A stretch of DNA of 64,000 nt from contig NZ_JAHCTA010000002.1 in the NCBI RefSeq assembly GCF_018474025.1, positions 372,562 to 436,561 on the forward strand. The letters are read 5' to 3'. Below are positions 20,563 to 29,859 of the stretch, piece by piece. This stretch comes from Alteromonas oceanisediminis (GTDB lineage Bacteria; Pseudomonadota; Gammaproteobacteria; Enterobacterales; Alteromonadaceae). Both the position numbers and the translations under genes were made by a program. A model generated the notes under the pieces. It was not told the origin of the DNA, did not search any database, and saw only the letters and a program-made list of their open reading frames with translations. The stretch's first letter is position 1. The number at the start of each line of letters is the position of its first letter.

Positions 20563-21237
20563 TCACAGAAAAGTCGCTATTTCAGATAGCGACTTTTTTT
20601 GTTGTGCGTGCAGCGGAACACTGGCATCGTCTGCAGGGTATCCGGCGATGAGCAGCATGTAAGGGCGTTCGTCATCTGGCCGGTTGCAGATTTTGGATAA
20701 AAATGACATTGGCTTCGGCGTATGCGTTAACGTAACCAACCCTGCAGTGTGCAGCGCGGTAATCAACATACCGGTGGCGATACCCACCGACTCATGCACG
20801 TAATAGTTAGTTTGTTTGTCGTCACTGCTGACACCCCCTTTCTTTTGACTAAAGATGGCAATCAGCCAAGGCGCGTGCGCTAAGTAAGGTTTTTGCGCGT
20901 CGGTGCCCAGCGGCTTTAGGGCGTTTAACCACTCTTCGCCAGCGCGACCCTCATAAAAGCCTCTCTCGTGCGCTTCGGCTTGTTCACGAACCTGTTGCTT
21001 GATCTCATCAGAGTGAATGGCAACGAAGTGCCAGGGTTGATGATTGGCCCCACTGGGGGCCGTGCCTGCGGCACGAAGGCAATGCTCAATAACCGACTTA
21101 TCCACCGTACGGTCGCTGAATTGTCGGATACTGTGTCGACGTTTCATGAGGGTGTAAAACGCTTCGGCCCGAGATGCCATTTCCTCAGGGGAATACTCAA
21201 TATAGTCTTGTAGCGGGGTCGCATCGTGTGCTTGCAT
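20563..21237 (-). CDS. Nitroreductase-family flavoprotein, iodotyrosine-deiodinase-like
   Basis: FMN-dependent oxidoreductase fold. The start at 21237 (MQAHDATPLQ) is chosen for the strong AGAGGTGAT ribosome site just upstream; it gives 224 residues. The motif set RRHSIRQFSDR, AAGTAPSGANHQPWHF, HESVGIATGMLI, AGLVTLTHTPKPM and LLIAGYPADDASVP matches the IYD (reductive dehalogenase-like) branch better than NfsB-type nitroreductases. A role in reductive dehalogenation of halotyrosines is inference; other flavin reductase substrates are possible. Its last codons overlap the guaA terminator hairpin. Confidence 0.82.
   Translation of the reverse strand: MQAHDATPLQDYIEYSPEEMASRAEAFYTLMKRRHSIRQFSDRTVDKSVIEHCLRAAGTAPSGANHQPWHFVAIHSDEIKQQVREQAEAHERGFYEGRAGEEWLNALKPLGTDAQKPYLAHAPWLIAIFSQKKGGVSSDDKQTNYYVHESVGIATGMLITALHTAGLVTLTHTPKPMSFLSKICNRPDDERPYMLLIAGYPADDASVPLHAQQKKSLSEIATFL
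20569..20600 (+). terminator. Rho-independent terminator after guaA
   Basis: Stem AAAAGTCGCTAT / ATAGCGACTTTT (20569-20580 and 20586-20597), 5-nt loop TTCAG, then T. The hairpin lies inside the 3' end of the convergent nitroreductase-family gene and encodes part of its C-terminus. Confidence 0.9.
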
Positions 21238-21403
21238 AAAATCACCTCTTTTTAAGCTACATACTACACATTTTCGTAAAAAATACAGGCCATCAAATAC
21301 CATTGACTTGCGATACTGTAGCCTTTAGAAAATAAGCGCATAACCGTAAAAATATACAATTACCATATTTAGCGGCAGCGCAGACAAAAGCGTATTTAAA
21401 CTA

Positions 21404-21682
21404 GGGCCTGTTAATTTTTCATTTTATACAACCGGTGACCGGCACAGGCTGGAGTCTGATTCTTTCACCAGCGAGGAATGAGGAGCGTCGTTTGGTTAAT
21501 CCAAATTAGCGACAAATGACGAAGTTGGTGAAAGAATCAGGCCCAGCCCTCGGGTCGAGTCCCAATATTCCACACTTTTTGTTGCGAATTCCTTATTTAG
21601 AGTGACTAAACTTCGGCATTCACGCCTCAATTGTGAAATATTGGACGCTCGACGTTGTATAAAATGAAAAGTTATCAGGCCC
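21404..21682. repeat. 279-bp structured element with nested inverted repeats (possible MITE)
   Basis: Outer 29-bp imperfect inverted repeats at 21404-21432 and 21654-21682 (ends GGGCCTG and CAGGCCC). Inside lie two hairpins: a perfect 15-bp inverted repeat at 21456-21470 / 21526-21540 (CTGATTCTTTCACCA), and an imperfect one of about 21 bp at 21554-21575 / 21632-21653. Small apical palindromes (TTTGG-TTAAT-CCAAA and TTTAG-AGTGA-CTAAA) cap both. No convincing protein and no clear target-site duplication. It fills most of the gap between the nitroreductase-family gene and the chemoreceptor gene. The palindromes are seen directly; the mobile-element reading is inference. Confidence 0.65.
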
Positions 21683-21787
21683 AATACTTGCGTATTGTAT
21701 TCCATACGCCGCCGTGTTCAGACAGTCATAAATCTGCAATGACTTCAGTATGTAATATGCAACCCTTTGAAAAAGAGGCATATCTTC

Positions 21788-23407
21788 GTGCGATATAAAA
21801 GTATTAATACCGTGGTGATGGCACCTGTCATTGTCAGCCTGCTGTTGCTGATTTCACTTAGCGGGTTCAGCCTTTATAAAACCTTTTGGCTGCTCAATCA
21901 ATTTGACCGACTTGAAGAGACGGTCGTTGATGCCGAGCGCGACGTATCTCAGGTATTGAATGATTTTAAGACACAGGTTCAGGAATGGAAGAACGTGTTG
22001 CTACGAGGGTATGAACCATCTGATCGAGACAAATACTGGCAGCGATTTAAAGACAAAGAACAGCATATTCAATCGACGCTGAGTAGCTTGTTGACAGATC
22101 GCAGCCTAGGGCCGGATACCGCCTCTACCATAGAAGCGTTCTTAGCCTCTCATCAATTGATGGCGCAGCAATATCGCGAAGGCTATGAACAATTCGTGCA
22201 ATCTGGTTTTGACCCAAAGGTGGGTGACGCCGCGGTGCGAGGGATTGATCGGGAACCCGCCAAACTGTTGTCTGGGTTGGCTGAGAAAATGGCATTGCGT
22301 GCATCAACAGCGGTAGAAGAGCTAAAGTCCACGACACGACAAACTATGCTATTCATCTCTGTTGCTATCGTAGCCATGTTTATCTTAACGGTGTTCTACG
22401 TGACGCGACGTTTACGCACTCAATTGATTAAGCCCATCAAGCATATCGCGCAACGAATTGATGGACTTGCGCGTTCAGACTACGCACAGGAGCTGAATTA
22501 CCAGAGTCAGAACGAGCTTGGTGTGTTAGCAGATGCTGCGCGAACGCTCCAGCAAAAGCTTTCTCAGTCTGTTGCTTCTCTGGTTGATGCAGAAGCGCAT
22601 GTTAAAGCTGCGAGCGGCACGTTAGTGGGTGTGACACATGATATTCGTAGTGGCTCAGAAGAGCAGGCCAACGCCTCTGTGACACTGGGAGAATCAACAG
22701 AGTCTTTATCTAATAGCGTTGAACAGTTAGTTGCGATTGCGGCGCAAGTGAGTAAAGCGTCTGACTCTGCAAAAAACAACGTGAGCGAATGTTACACGAC
22801 ATTTGAAAATGCCAATAAGGGATTCGGCGCGTTGGCGGACACAGTCAATGAATCCAGTGGTATTGTTGAAGCGTTACAGAGTCGAAGCGCGAACATTTTA
22901 AATGTGGTTAATGTGATCAATGAAATTGCGGATCAAACCAATTTACTCGCCTTAAACGCGGCGATTGAAGCTGCCCGGGCTGGCGAACATGGGCGGGGCT
23001 TTGCCGTGGTTGCTGACGAAGTGCGTGCGCTTGCCGCCAAAACGCAGCAATCCACACGGGAGATCAATGCGATTCTCACGGCGTTTGAAAAGGAGGCGCA
23101 AAGCGCGGTCAGTGCAATGCAACAAGGAAAGCAATTGTCAGATGCAAACGCTAAGGAAGCAAACGACGCGTTACAAACGTTACATGCTGTGGTAGGCGAT
23201 ATTGAAGTGACCCACAAAGCGGTAGTAAAGCTTAATAACGTCACGTCAGGCCAGACAGCGGTAGTCGAGCAGGTAACGGGTATTACTGACCGTATCGTGG
23301 CACTGGCTGAACAGTATCGTGCACTCTCAGAGCGTAAAGATATTGAGGAGCACATGACACTCGCTTCCGGGCGTGTGGATGCCGTAGTGAGATCGTTAAC
23401 GCACTGA
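21788..23407 (+). CDS. Methyl-accepting chemotaxis protein
   Basis: Transmembrane chemoreceptor that controls CheA. The GTG at 21788 is used because AAGAGG at 21773-21778 is 9 nt upstream; a TTG at 21767 would add seven residues. 539 residues: TM1 about 8-30, a periplasmic all-helical sensor about 31-183, TM2 about 185-205, HAMP to about 260, then the signalling coiled coil with the conserved tip [20 protein letters not shown] at about 381. No C-terminal CheR-tethering pentapeptide. The ligand is not predictable. Confidence 0.92.
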   Translation: MRYKSINTVVMAPVIVSLLLLISLSGFSLYKTFWLLNQFDRLEETVVDAERDVSQVLNDFKTQVQEWKNVLLRGYEPSDRDKYWQRFKDKEQHIQSTLSSLLTDRSLGPDTASTIEAFLASHQLMAQQYREGYEQFVQSGFDPKVGDAAVRGIDREPAKLLSGLAEKMALRASTAVEELKSTTRQTMLFISVAIVAMFILTVFYVTRRLRTQLIKPIKHIAQRIDGLARSDYAQELNYQSQNELGVLADAARTLQQKLSQSVASLVDAEAHVKAASGTLVGVTHDIRSGSEEQANASVTLGESTESLSNSVEQLVAIAAQVSKASDSAKNNVSECYTTFENANKGFGALADTVNESSGIVEALQSRSANILNVVNVINEIADQTNLLALNAAIEAARAGEHGRGFAVVADEVRALAAKTQQSTREINAILTAFEKEAQSAVSAMQQGKQLSDANAKEANDALQTLHAVVGDIEVTHKAVVKLNNVTSGQTAVVEQVTGITDRIVALAEQYRALSERKDIEEHMTLASGRVDAVVRSLTH

Positions 23408-23461
23408 TCGATTTGAATTCAGAGCGAGTAATACAATCATGATGTGCTTGCTCTATACCTT

Positions 23462-24361
23462 ATGATCCCATTGGTATTTCACCCGATTTACAGTCAATTA
23501 GAGCTGCCCACGCGGCATCGTTTTCCGATTGAAAAATATCAGGGGATCCGCGACCGGTTGGCGCAGCTTGGTGTGCCTGATGATTGGTTTCATGAGCCTA
23601 CACCGTTAACACTCAGTGAGCTTAGCCGCGTATTTGAGCCCAACTATTTGACTCAGCTCAGCGGCGGTACGCTGGATCCAAAAGCCATGCGGCGTATTGG
23701 CTTTCCATGGTCTAGCCAATTAATTGATCGGACGTTGACCGCTGCCGCAGGTACGGTACTCACCGCTCAGCTTGCTTTGACGCACGGTAAGGCCCTGAAT
23801 CTCACCGGCGGATATCACCATGCGTTTGCCAATTACGGTTCGGGTTTTTGCATGATAAATGACCTTTATCTTGCGGCGTTGCAGATGTTAAAACAGCCCG
23901 GCATCGATCGTGTTTTAATCTTTGATTGCGATGTGCACCAAGGTGATGGAACGGCCAAATTAGCGTCAAACAATGCACAAGTGTTTACGGTTTCATTGCA
24001 TGGCGAGAAAAACTTTCCGTACCGAAAGCAATGCTCCGACCTTGATTTTGCCTTGGGTAAAGGCATGCAGGATGACGAGTATCTTAGTGTTGTTGATGAT
24101 GCGCTGAGTTTAGCGTTACGAACAGCAGCGCCTGACGCAGTTATTTATGATGCCGGTGTAGATATTCATCAGAATGATGATTTAGGCCATCTTGCTATAT
24201 CAACGGCTGGCATTCTTGCTCGAGACCGCCTTGTGTTTGATACGTGCAGACAGCATTCATTACCCATTGCTGCGGTCATTGGCGGTGGATATCAGCGCGA
24301 TATTGAGGCTTTAGTCAGTGTGCATTTACAGCTTTTCATCGCCGCTGGGGTAGTGCTATAA
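23462..24361 (+). CDS. Histone-deacetylase-family (AcuC/HDAC-like) hydrolase
   Basis: Zinc amidohydrolase of the arginase/deacetylase fold. The start MIPLVFHPIYSQ at 23462 matches the family; an in-frame GTG lies 18 bp upstream. The tandem histidines are in GGYHHAFANYG (about 118-119) and the zinc ligands are D157, H159 (DCDVHQGDG) and D230 (YDAGVDIH). 299 residues. Bacterial members act on acetylated small molecules, polyamines or proteins; the substrate here is unknown. The 3' end overlaps pldA by 6 bp, tail to tail. Confidence 0.9.
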   Translation: MIPLVFHPIYSQLELPTRHRFPIEKYQGIRDRLAQLGVPDDWFHEPTPLTLSELSRVFEPNYLTQLSGGTLDPKAMRRIGFPWSSQLIDRTLTAAAGTVLTAQLALTHGKALNLTGGYHHAFANYGSGFCMINDLYLAALQMLKQPGIDRVLIFDCDVHQGDGTAKLASNNAQVFTVSLHGEKNFPYRKQCSDLDFALGKGMQDDEYLSVVDDALSLALRTAAPDAVIYDAGVDIHQNDDLGHLAISTAGILARDRLVFDTCRQHSLPIAAVIGGGYQRDIEALVSVHLQLFIAAGVVL

Positions 24362-25255
24362 AAAGCGTAACTGTATCCCCAGACCAATGCGTTCTTGGGC
24401 TCGATTATAATCGATCAACGAATCCCCGTAGCCGTTGAAATACTGAAAGAGCAAATCGTAACGTTCGTTTAACGGGTAATTGACATTAAATTCAATGCCG
24501 CCGCGATTGTTGTCAAATCGAAGGTTGTTGCGAAGGATCACCAATAAATCTACTGGCCCCCAGTTGACCCCATAGCCAATTTCCATGCGACCATAGAAAT
24601 CATTGATATCAGGGTTATCATCGCCTGTCGGATCCATCGGATCTGTCTTATCGTCTTCCGGTAGCCTCAACCAGGTTTTTACGTAATAAAGCGAATCTTC
24701 ATCACTAAACAGCGCTGACGCAATTATCCGGTTCCAACTGCGTGAACGAAGCCCACTTTGCCCGTTACTTTGATGATTCAAGCCAAGCTGGACCGCATTA
24801 AAGCGATAACCAAGCACATTCAAATCGGCGTCCCATTGATAAAAAACTTCGGGCTCATAATTGGTCTCACGAAACGGTTTTGAGGCTGCATCGTTATAGA
24901 CCTGCCAGTACGAAACGGCAGTGAAACCAAAGTAGACACCACTGGATTCATCGCTTTGAATATACAGTGGCACTTTGACACTCACTTGAAATTTGGCCTC
25001 GGCGTTGTCGACATTTTCGCTCGTCAAGGTGGTGTCGCCAAGCGTGTTGGGGTTAGTGATATGCGTTACCGGTAATAGGTAGTTACGGCGATGTTGGCTA
25101 ATCGAAAATGGATTAGTATTGGCCTCTTTGTCGGCTTTACCGCGCGTATCCAACAACGAGGGCGTCGGAGATTCAGCATTTTTCTGAATCATGTTTTGCG
25201 CCAACACCGGCATGGCAAATAGTGCCGCCATGGCACTCGGCAGTATCCATTTCAT
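24356..25255 (-). CDS. pldA: Outer-membrane phospholipase A1
   Basis: Beta-barrel phospholipase that hydrolyses phospholipids mislocalised to the outer leaflet. 299 residues with a Sec signal peptide (cleavage near PVLAQ, residue 20). The catalytic triad is visible as H161 and S163 (LNHQSNGQS) and N175 (SRSWNRI), with the same spacing as His142/Ser144/Asn156 of E. coli OMPLA. It ends in LRFL, an outer-membrane barrel-type terminus. Confidence 0.93.
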   Translation of the reverse strand: MKWILPSAMAALFAMPVLAQNMIQKNAESPTPSLLDTRGKADKEANTNPFSISQHRRNYLLPVTHITNPNTLGDTTLTSENVDNAEAKFQVSVKVPLYIQSDESSGVYFGFTAVSYWQVYNDAASKPFRETNYEPEVFYQWDADLNVLGYRFNAVQLGLNHQSNGQSGLRSRSWNRIIASALFSDEDSLYYVKTWLRLPEDDKTDPMDPTGDDNPDINDFYGRMEIGYGVNWGPVDLLVILRNNLRFDNNRGGIEFNVNYPLNERYDLLFQYFNGYGDSLIDYNRAQERIGLGIQLRFL

Positions 25256-25275
25256 CGTATCAGTTAATTCCAGTG

Positions 25276-26124
25276 TTAATGGTTGGGAAGCGACAGCGAT
25301 TGCTCTTCCGCTGATGCAAATATTGAGAGCGGTGAACCGGCTGCTTCGATAAATATTTTACAGTGTTCAATGATCGCATCAACGTCGTTGTCGGTGCGTT
25401 CAGGATCATGGCTATACAACGCTAACTGTTTACTGTTACTCGCCATGGCAAGTTTTACCGCTTCTTCTGCTACAGAGTGACCCCAGCCAGATTTTGCGGG
25501 CATGTCACTTAACATATACTGCGCATCATGGATCAACAGATCAGCATCGCGGCAAAATTCCACAAAGGTGAGAAAATCGCTGCTTTTCTTGTAGGGGGGA
25601 TACAGCTCATTGTCGGTGAGGTAAACAACCTTGGCATTCGACGTTTGAATAGCGTAAGCCACACCTCCACCGGGATGATTGATAGGCATTCGTTTGATCA
25701 CGGCATCCCCACAAGCCCATTGGCAGGTCTGGACAGGCTTGGCCGTAATTTGGATTATTGACGCTAACGCACTGGCCGGAACAGGAAACAACGAACCATT
25801 CATTTGTTCCAGAACGGCGTGCGTGTTGCCGTCGTGAACGATGCCGGGTGTGATAAATATCTCCCGGTCAGGCTGAAAAATTGGTGCAAAAAACGGAAAG
25901 CCCTGAATGTGATCCCAATGATTGTGAGACAACAACACGTGAACGGGCGTGGTTTTCGACAGCAACTTTTTACCAAGTAAGCGTATACCGGTTCCCGCAT
26001 CAAGAATGATATCTGTGCCGTCATTTAGCGCCACGTGCACGCACGCGGTATTTCCACCATAGCGCACGAACTCTTTGCCCGGCGTCGGTATCGAACCTCT
26101 TACCCCGTAAAACGTAATTTGCAT
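25276..26124 (-). CDS. Metallo-beta-lactamase-fold hydrolase
   Basis: MBL-fold enzyme with 282 residues from the ATG at 26124 (MQITFYGVRGSIPTPG). The metal-binding HxHxDH motif is SHNHWDHIQGF, with further ligands in INHPGGGVAY, DNELYPP and LIHDAQYM. It resembles the RNase Z/class II phosphodiesterase-like group often annotated as cyclic-phosphodiesterase-like; the substrate is not known. It lies 27 bp downstream of proS and is probably co-transcribed with it. Confidence 0.83.
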   Translation of the reverse strand: MQITFYGVRGSIPTPGKEFVRYGGNTACVHVALNDGTDIILDAGTGIRLLGKKLLSKTTPVHVLLSHNHWDHIQGFPFFAPIFQPDREIFITPGIVHDGNTHAVLEQMNGSLFPVPASALASIIQITAKPVQTCQWACGDAVIKRMPINHPGGGVAYAIQTSNAKVVYLTDNELYPPYKKSSDFLTFVEFCRDADLLIHDAQYMLSDMPAKSGWGHSVAEEAVKLAMASNSKQLALYSHDPERTDNDVDAIIEHCKIFIEAAGSPLSIFASAEEQSLSLPNH

Positions 26125-26151
26125 GCTTTCCCCAAAGCTAAGCAACAACCT

Positions 26152-27861
26152 TTATAACGTGGTGGTAAACTCCACCACACTATCTAAGTTCAACAATTGC
26201 TTTTCACCGCTACGTCGATTCTTGTACTCGACCTGCTGATTGTCAAGGTTTCGCTCTCCAATCACAATACTGTGCGGAATGCCAATGAGCTCCATATCGG
26301 CAAACATGACGCCGGGTCGCTCTTTGCGGTCATCGAAAAGAACGTCGATGCCTCGCTCTGTCAATGCCTGGTACAGCGTCTCGGCGGCTTCTTTAATGCG
26401 GTGGCTTTTATGCATATTCATGGGAATAAGCACAACCTTGAAGGGCGCTAATGCGTCGGGCCAGATAATGCCGTATTTGTCGTGATTTTGTTCAATGGCG
26501 GCAGCTACAATCCGCGAGACGCCGATCCCGTAGCATCCCATCAACAAGGTTTCGTGCTTGCCTGATTCACTCAACACGCCACAATTCATCGCTTTAGAGT
26601 ATTTATCACCGAGCTGGAAAATATGTCCTACTTCAATCCCACGGCGAATATCCAAGCGGCCATTACCACAAGGCGATGGATCACCTTTTACGACGTTACG
26701 AATATCTTCAATGTGGATCGCCTCTGGCCAGTTTGCGCCCGTGAAAAACACGCCTTTTTCGTTTCCTGCACAGGTAAAGTTCGCTAAACGCGCAGCGCTG
26801 CGGTCAACAACCAGAGAAATGTTCAGGTCAATAGGACCGACACTGCCAGCGGGGCACGATAATGTATGCTGTAATTGCTTCTCGTTAGCGAGTGTAAACG
26901 GTGAAAAGACACCGTTCAGTTTTTCAGCTTTGATTTCGTTCAGGGTATGATCAGCTCGCAATGCCAAAGCGACTAGCGGAGCATCAACGGCGCCAGGCTC
27001 ATCGGTGTGTGCGATTGCCACTACCACTTTGACTGCTTGCTCGACAGGCGTTTCTTGCTGTTCGCACAGTTGTTCAAGTGTTTCAAGCTCAGGCAGGCCG
27101 AGCCGTTCTCGATTGGCACTGGCGGTTTGTTGTTCCTCTTTGGGAAGCGCCTCTGCCGTTTCAATGTTGGCGGCATAATCAGAACCATCGCTGAAAACAA
27201 TATCGTCTTCGCCTGAGTCTGCCAATACGTGAAACTCGTGGCTTACACTGCCACCGATTGCGCCAGAGTCGGCGATAACAGGGCGATACTCTAAACCGCA
27301 GCGCTCAAATACATTACAGTATGCACGGTGCATTTCATCATAGGTGTTTTGCAGTGAGGTTTGGTCGAGGTGAAAAGAGTAAGCGTCTTTCATGATAAAT
27401 TCGCGGCTGCGCATTATCCCAAAGCGTGGACGGACTTCGTCGCGAAATTTGGTTTGAATCTGAAACAGGTTGAGTGGAAGTTGTTTGTAGCTGCTAACCT
27501 CGTTGCGGACCAATGCCGTAATCACTTCTTCGTGCGTTGGGCCGAGTACGAAATCTCTGTCGTGACGATCCTTGATGCGCAACAACTCCGGGCCGTATTC
27601 TTCCCATCGTCCAGACTCTTCCCATAAATCGCCAGGCTGCACCACCGGCATCATCACTTCGATCGCGCGCGCTTTGTTCATCTCTGAGCGCACAATATCG
27701 GCTACCTTATTTAATACGCGTAAGCCCGTGGGTAGCCAAGTATAAAGACCCGATGCCAGTTTGCGGATCATACCCGCCCGCAGCATGAGTTGATGACTGA
27801 CGACTTCAGCGTCGGCTGGCGTTTCTTTTTGGGTCGAGAGTAAGTACTGGCTGGTGCGCAT
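26152..27861 (-). CDS. proS: Prolyl-tRNA synthetase (bacterial type)
   Basis: Class II synthetase charging tRNA-Pro (two copies at 35768 and 36227). 569 residues (E. coli 572). Motif 1 and motif 2 are recognisable ([33 protein letters not shown]). The INS editing domain occupies about residues 220-400, motif 3 is [12 protein letters not shown], and the C-terminal anticodon-binding domain begins after [13 protein letters not shown]. Confidence 0.97.
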   Translation of the reverse strand: MRTSQYLLSTQKETPADAEVVSHQLMLRAGMIRKLASGLYTWLPTGLRVLNKVADIVRSEMNKARAIEVMMPVVQPGDLWEESGRWEEYGPELLRIKDRHDRDFVLGPTHEEVITALVRNEVSSYKQLPLNLFQIQTKFRDEVRPRFGIMRSREFIMKDAYSFHLDQTSLQNTYDEMHRAYCNVFERCGLEYRPVIADSGAIGGSVSHEFHVLADSGEDDIVFSDGSDYAANIETAEALPKEEQQTASANRERLGLPELETLEQLCEQQETPVEQAVKVVVAIAHTDEPGAVDAPLVALALRADHTLNEIKAEKLNGVFSPFTLANEKQLQHTLSCPAGSVGPIDLNISLVVDRSAARLANFTCAGNEKGVFFTGANWPEAIHIEDIRNVVKGDPSPCGNGRLDIRRGIEVGHIFQLGDKYSKAMNCGVLSESGKHETLLMGCYGIGVSRIVAAAIEQNHDKYGIIWPDALAPFKVVLIPMNMHKSHRIKEAAETLYQALTERGIDVLFDDRKERPGVMFADMELIGIPHSIVIGERNLDNQQVEYKNRRSGEKQLLNLDSVVEFTTTL

Positions 27862-27899
27862 TGATTGTGCAATTCCGTGGTAAAATCAAAAACACGCGT

Positions 27900-27927
27900 A
27901 TTCTAGCAGTCGCCTTACAGATGGCAA
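27900..27927 (-). promoter_or_regulatory. proS promoter
   Basis: On the minus strand, TTGCCA (27922-27927), a 16-bp spacer and TAGAAT (27900-27905), about 40 bp before the proS start codon. Confidence 0.55.
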
Positions 27928-27948
27928 AACCTTATTCCCGGATCCAGA

Positions 27949-28650
27949 CTAGCTCACGTGTTTTAAAGAAATGACCGTCGCGGTAGTGCCATCAACGTGC
28001 CAACGGATATCAATGTGGTACAGGCGCAAGGTATAGATTTTATCGTCATGCACGCGGGCTTTGTAGGCAGGTCTTGGATCCTGTGCAATTGATAATTCGA
28101 TCACGGACTTTAGCGATGGGTAACGGGCTTGATGTGTGAGCAAATCCTGCTGCGCTGCGTCACTGAAAGCCACCGATAGCGACTCGCCAGGTGGGGTGTC
28201 TGCATACCCTGCTTGTGCGTTCGCTACACTATCGGCATAGGGTATATAAGGCTTGATATCCAAAATGGGTGTTCCATCAAGTAAATCGATACCGGCAACG
28301 GTCAGTTGCAGCGCACCGTTATTAACTCGGTGATGTTTGTATTCAACCAGTGATTGTCCTATCGGATTGGGCCGAAAAGAACTGCGGCTGGCGAATACGC
28401 CAATTTTACTGTTCCCGCCTAGACGAGGAGGACGAACTAATGCTGTTGGGGGGCGGTCGAGGTGTTCATGAAACGCAAATAAGAGCCATAAGTGGCTAAA
28501 TTGGTCGATGCCGCGCAGATAATCAGTATCGTTGAAGGTCGCAGTAAAGTGTATGGTGCCTTCAACGGATCGGGCGAGCGCGGGCTGACGAGGGATGCCA
28601 AATTTCTGTGAGTAGGGCGTGGTGATAAAACCAATGGGTTCAACATGCAT
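27949..28650 (-). CDS. trmO: tRNA (t6A37-N6)-methyltransferase TrmO
   Basis: SAM-dependent methyltransferase that converts t6A37 to m6t6A37 in tRNA-Thr. 233 residues (E. coli TrmO/YaeB 235). Family motifs are IGFITTPYSQKFGIPRQP, FSHLWLLFAFH, and SRSSFRPNPIGQSLV; the C-terminal domain contains AQDPRPAY. The single-sheeted beta-barrel N-terminal domain covers about residues 1-150. Confidence 0.93.
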   Translation of the reverse strand: MHVEPIGFITTPYSQKFGIPRQPALARSVEGTIHFTATFNDTDYLRGIDQFSHLWLLFAFHEHLDRPPTALVRPPRLGGNSKIGVFASRSSFRPNPIGQSLVEYKHHRVNNGALQLTVAGIDLLDGTPILDIKPYIPYADSVANAQAGYADTPPGESLSVAFSDAAQQDLLTHQARYPSLKSVIELSIAQDPRPAYKARVHDDKIYTLRLYHIDIRWHVDGTTATVISLKHVS

Positions 28651-28793
28651 GCTACGTCTTGTCTAACCTTCGCAAAAAGATGGTGACATATTCTGCAACA
28701 CATTCGGTGTTGTCTGTCATAATTTAATCACATCTGTAGGTTATCGTTACTGAGTCATATTATGACATGTATTGTAAAGATCCCATCCATTTA

Positions 28794-28819
28794 GGCCCGT
28801 TTCGACGGGCCATTTTTTT
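28794..28819 (+). terminator. Strong plus-strand terminator with UUCG tetraloop, no gene upstream
   Basis: GGCCCGT-TTCG-ACGGGCC (28794-28811) followed by A and seven T. On the minus strand there is no T tract, so it works only on the plus strand. No protein gene precedes it on that strand: the neighbour upstream is trmO, read away. A short transcript starting between about 28700 and 28750 would end here. Confidence 0.75.
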
Positions 28820-28935
28820 GCGATGTAAAAAGAACTGTTGAAATCTATCGCAAATAGCCCAACATCAGCGAATAGCGCTCAGCAAGCGTAGCGTTCAATT
28901 AAGTGGATAATTTATTGAGTCACGATAGGAAAATT

Positions 28936-29859
28936 ATGATCTCAGTTTCTCACCTTTCTAAACACTTCGATTCATTTAAGGCGGTAGACGACTTGTCGTT
29001 TAGCGTTAAGCCCGGCGACATAGTCGGGTTTCTAGGGCCAAATGGTGCGGGAAAATCGACGACCATGAAAATGCTAACGGGGTTTTTGCGCCCCACGTCC
29101 GGCGACATCACGGTGGACGGACTTAGCATCAGTGAACATGCAAAAGCCATTCAAGCCAAAATTGGTTATCTACCGGAGGGCGCGCCTGCCTACGGCGATA
29201 TGACCGTGATTCAGTTTCTCAACTTTATTGCAGATGTGCGAGGCCTGAAAGGCGATACAAAGACGCGTAGCATTCAGAGCGTAATAGAAAAGGTCACTTT
29301 GGCGGATGTATTGGACAGACCTATCGAAAATCTTTCAAAAGGATTTAAGCGACGTGTTGGTCTTGCTCAGGCGATTATTCATGATCCACAAATTCTGATC
29401 CTAGATGAACCCACCGACGGACTCGACCCTAATCAAAAACATCAGGTCAGAGAGCTGATCCAGCAGTTGTCGAAAGATAAGCTGGTGATTGTTTCTACCC
29501 ATATTCTCGAAGAAGTCACAGCCGTCTGCAATCGGGTTATGGTCATTGCTGACGGTAAGTTACGCTTTGATGATACGCCGGAGGGATTGCTGAAGCAGTC
29601 TCGCTATCATAAAGCCATTACATTGCATTTGAGCTATCAATCTGACATTTCTGGGTTAGCTGAGTTAGCTGGCGTTGCCGATATGGAAGTTGACCGGCCT
29701 ACCGGAAAGGTCACGCTTTTTCCGGAACCCGGCATGGATATTTTGCATCTTGTCACTGAGTACATTCAGTTGCGTAAACTCCCCGTCGACACTTTATATA
29801 TAGAGCAGGGGCGTTTGGATGAAGTGTTCCGTCAAATCACACAGCAGGAGGTCGCATGA
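28936..29859 (+). CDS. ABC transporter ATPase, GldA-like
   Basis: ATP-binding subunit of an ABC-2 type exporter. The ATG at 28936 has AGGAAA before it; an in-frame GTG lies 33 bp upstream. Walker A GPNGAGKST, signature LSKGFKRRVGLAQ and Walker B ILILDEPTDGLDP are complete. 307 residues with a C-terminal regulatory segment of about 90 residues. The stop overlaps the next start by 4 bp (ATGA). Resembles GldA of the Bacteroidetes gliding ABC system and NosF/Nat-type ATPases; the substrate is unknown. Confidence 0.9.
   Translation: MISVSHLSKHFDSFKAVDDLSFSVKPGDIVGFLGPNGAGKSTTMKMLTGFLRPTSGDITVDGLSISEHAKAIQAKIGYLPEGAPAYGDMTVIQFLNFIADVRGLKGDTKTRSIQSVIEKVTLADVLDRPIENLSKGFKRRVGLAQAIIHDPQILILDEPTDGLDPNQKHQVRELIQQLSKDKLVIVSTHILEEVTAVCNRVMVIADGKLRFDDTPEGLLKQSRYHKAITLHLSYQSDISGLAELAGVADMEVDRPTGKVTLFPEPGMDILHLVTEYIQLRKLPVDTLYIEQGRLDEVFRQITQQEVA

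Noticed and set aside
21496-21705. Minus-strand 69-residue frame within the inverted-repeat element as a transposase remnant
   Set aside because: No transposase motif, no ribosome site, and it is explained by the palindromic DNA.
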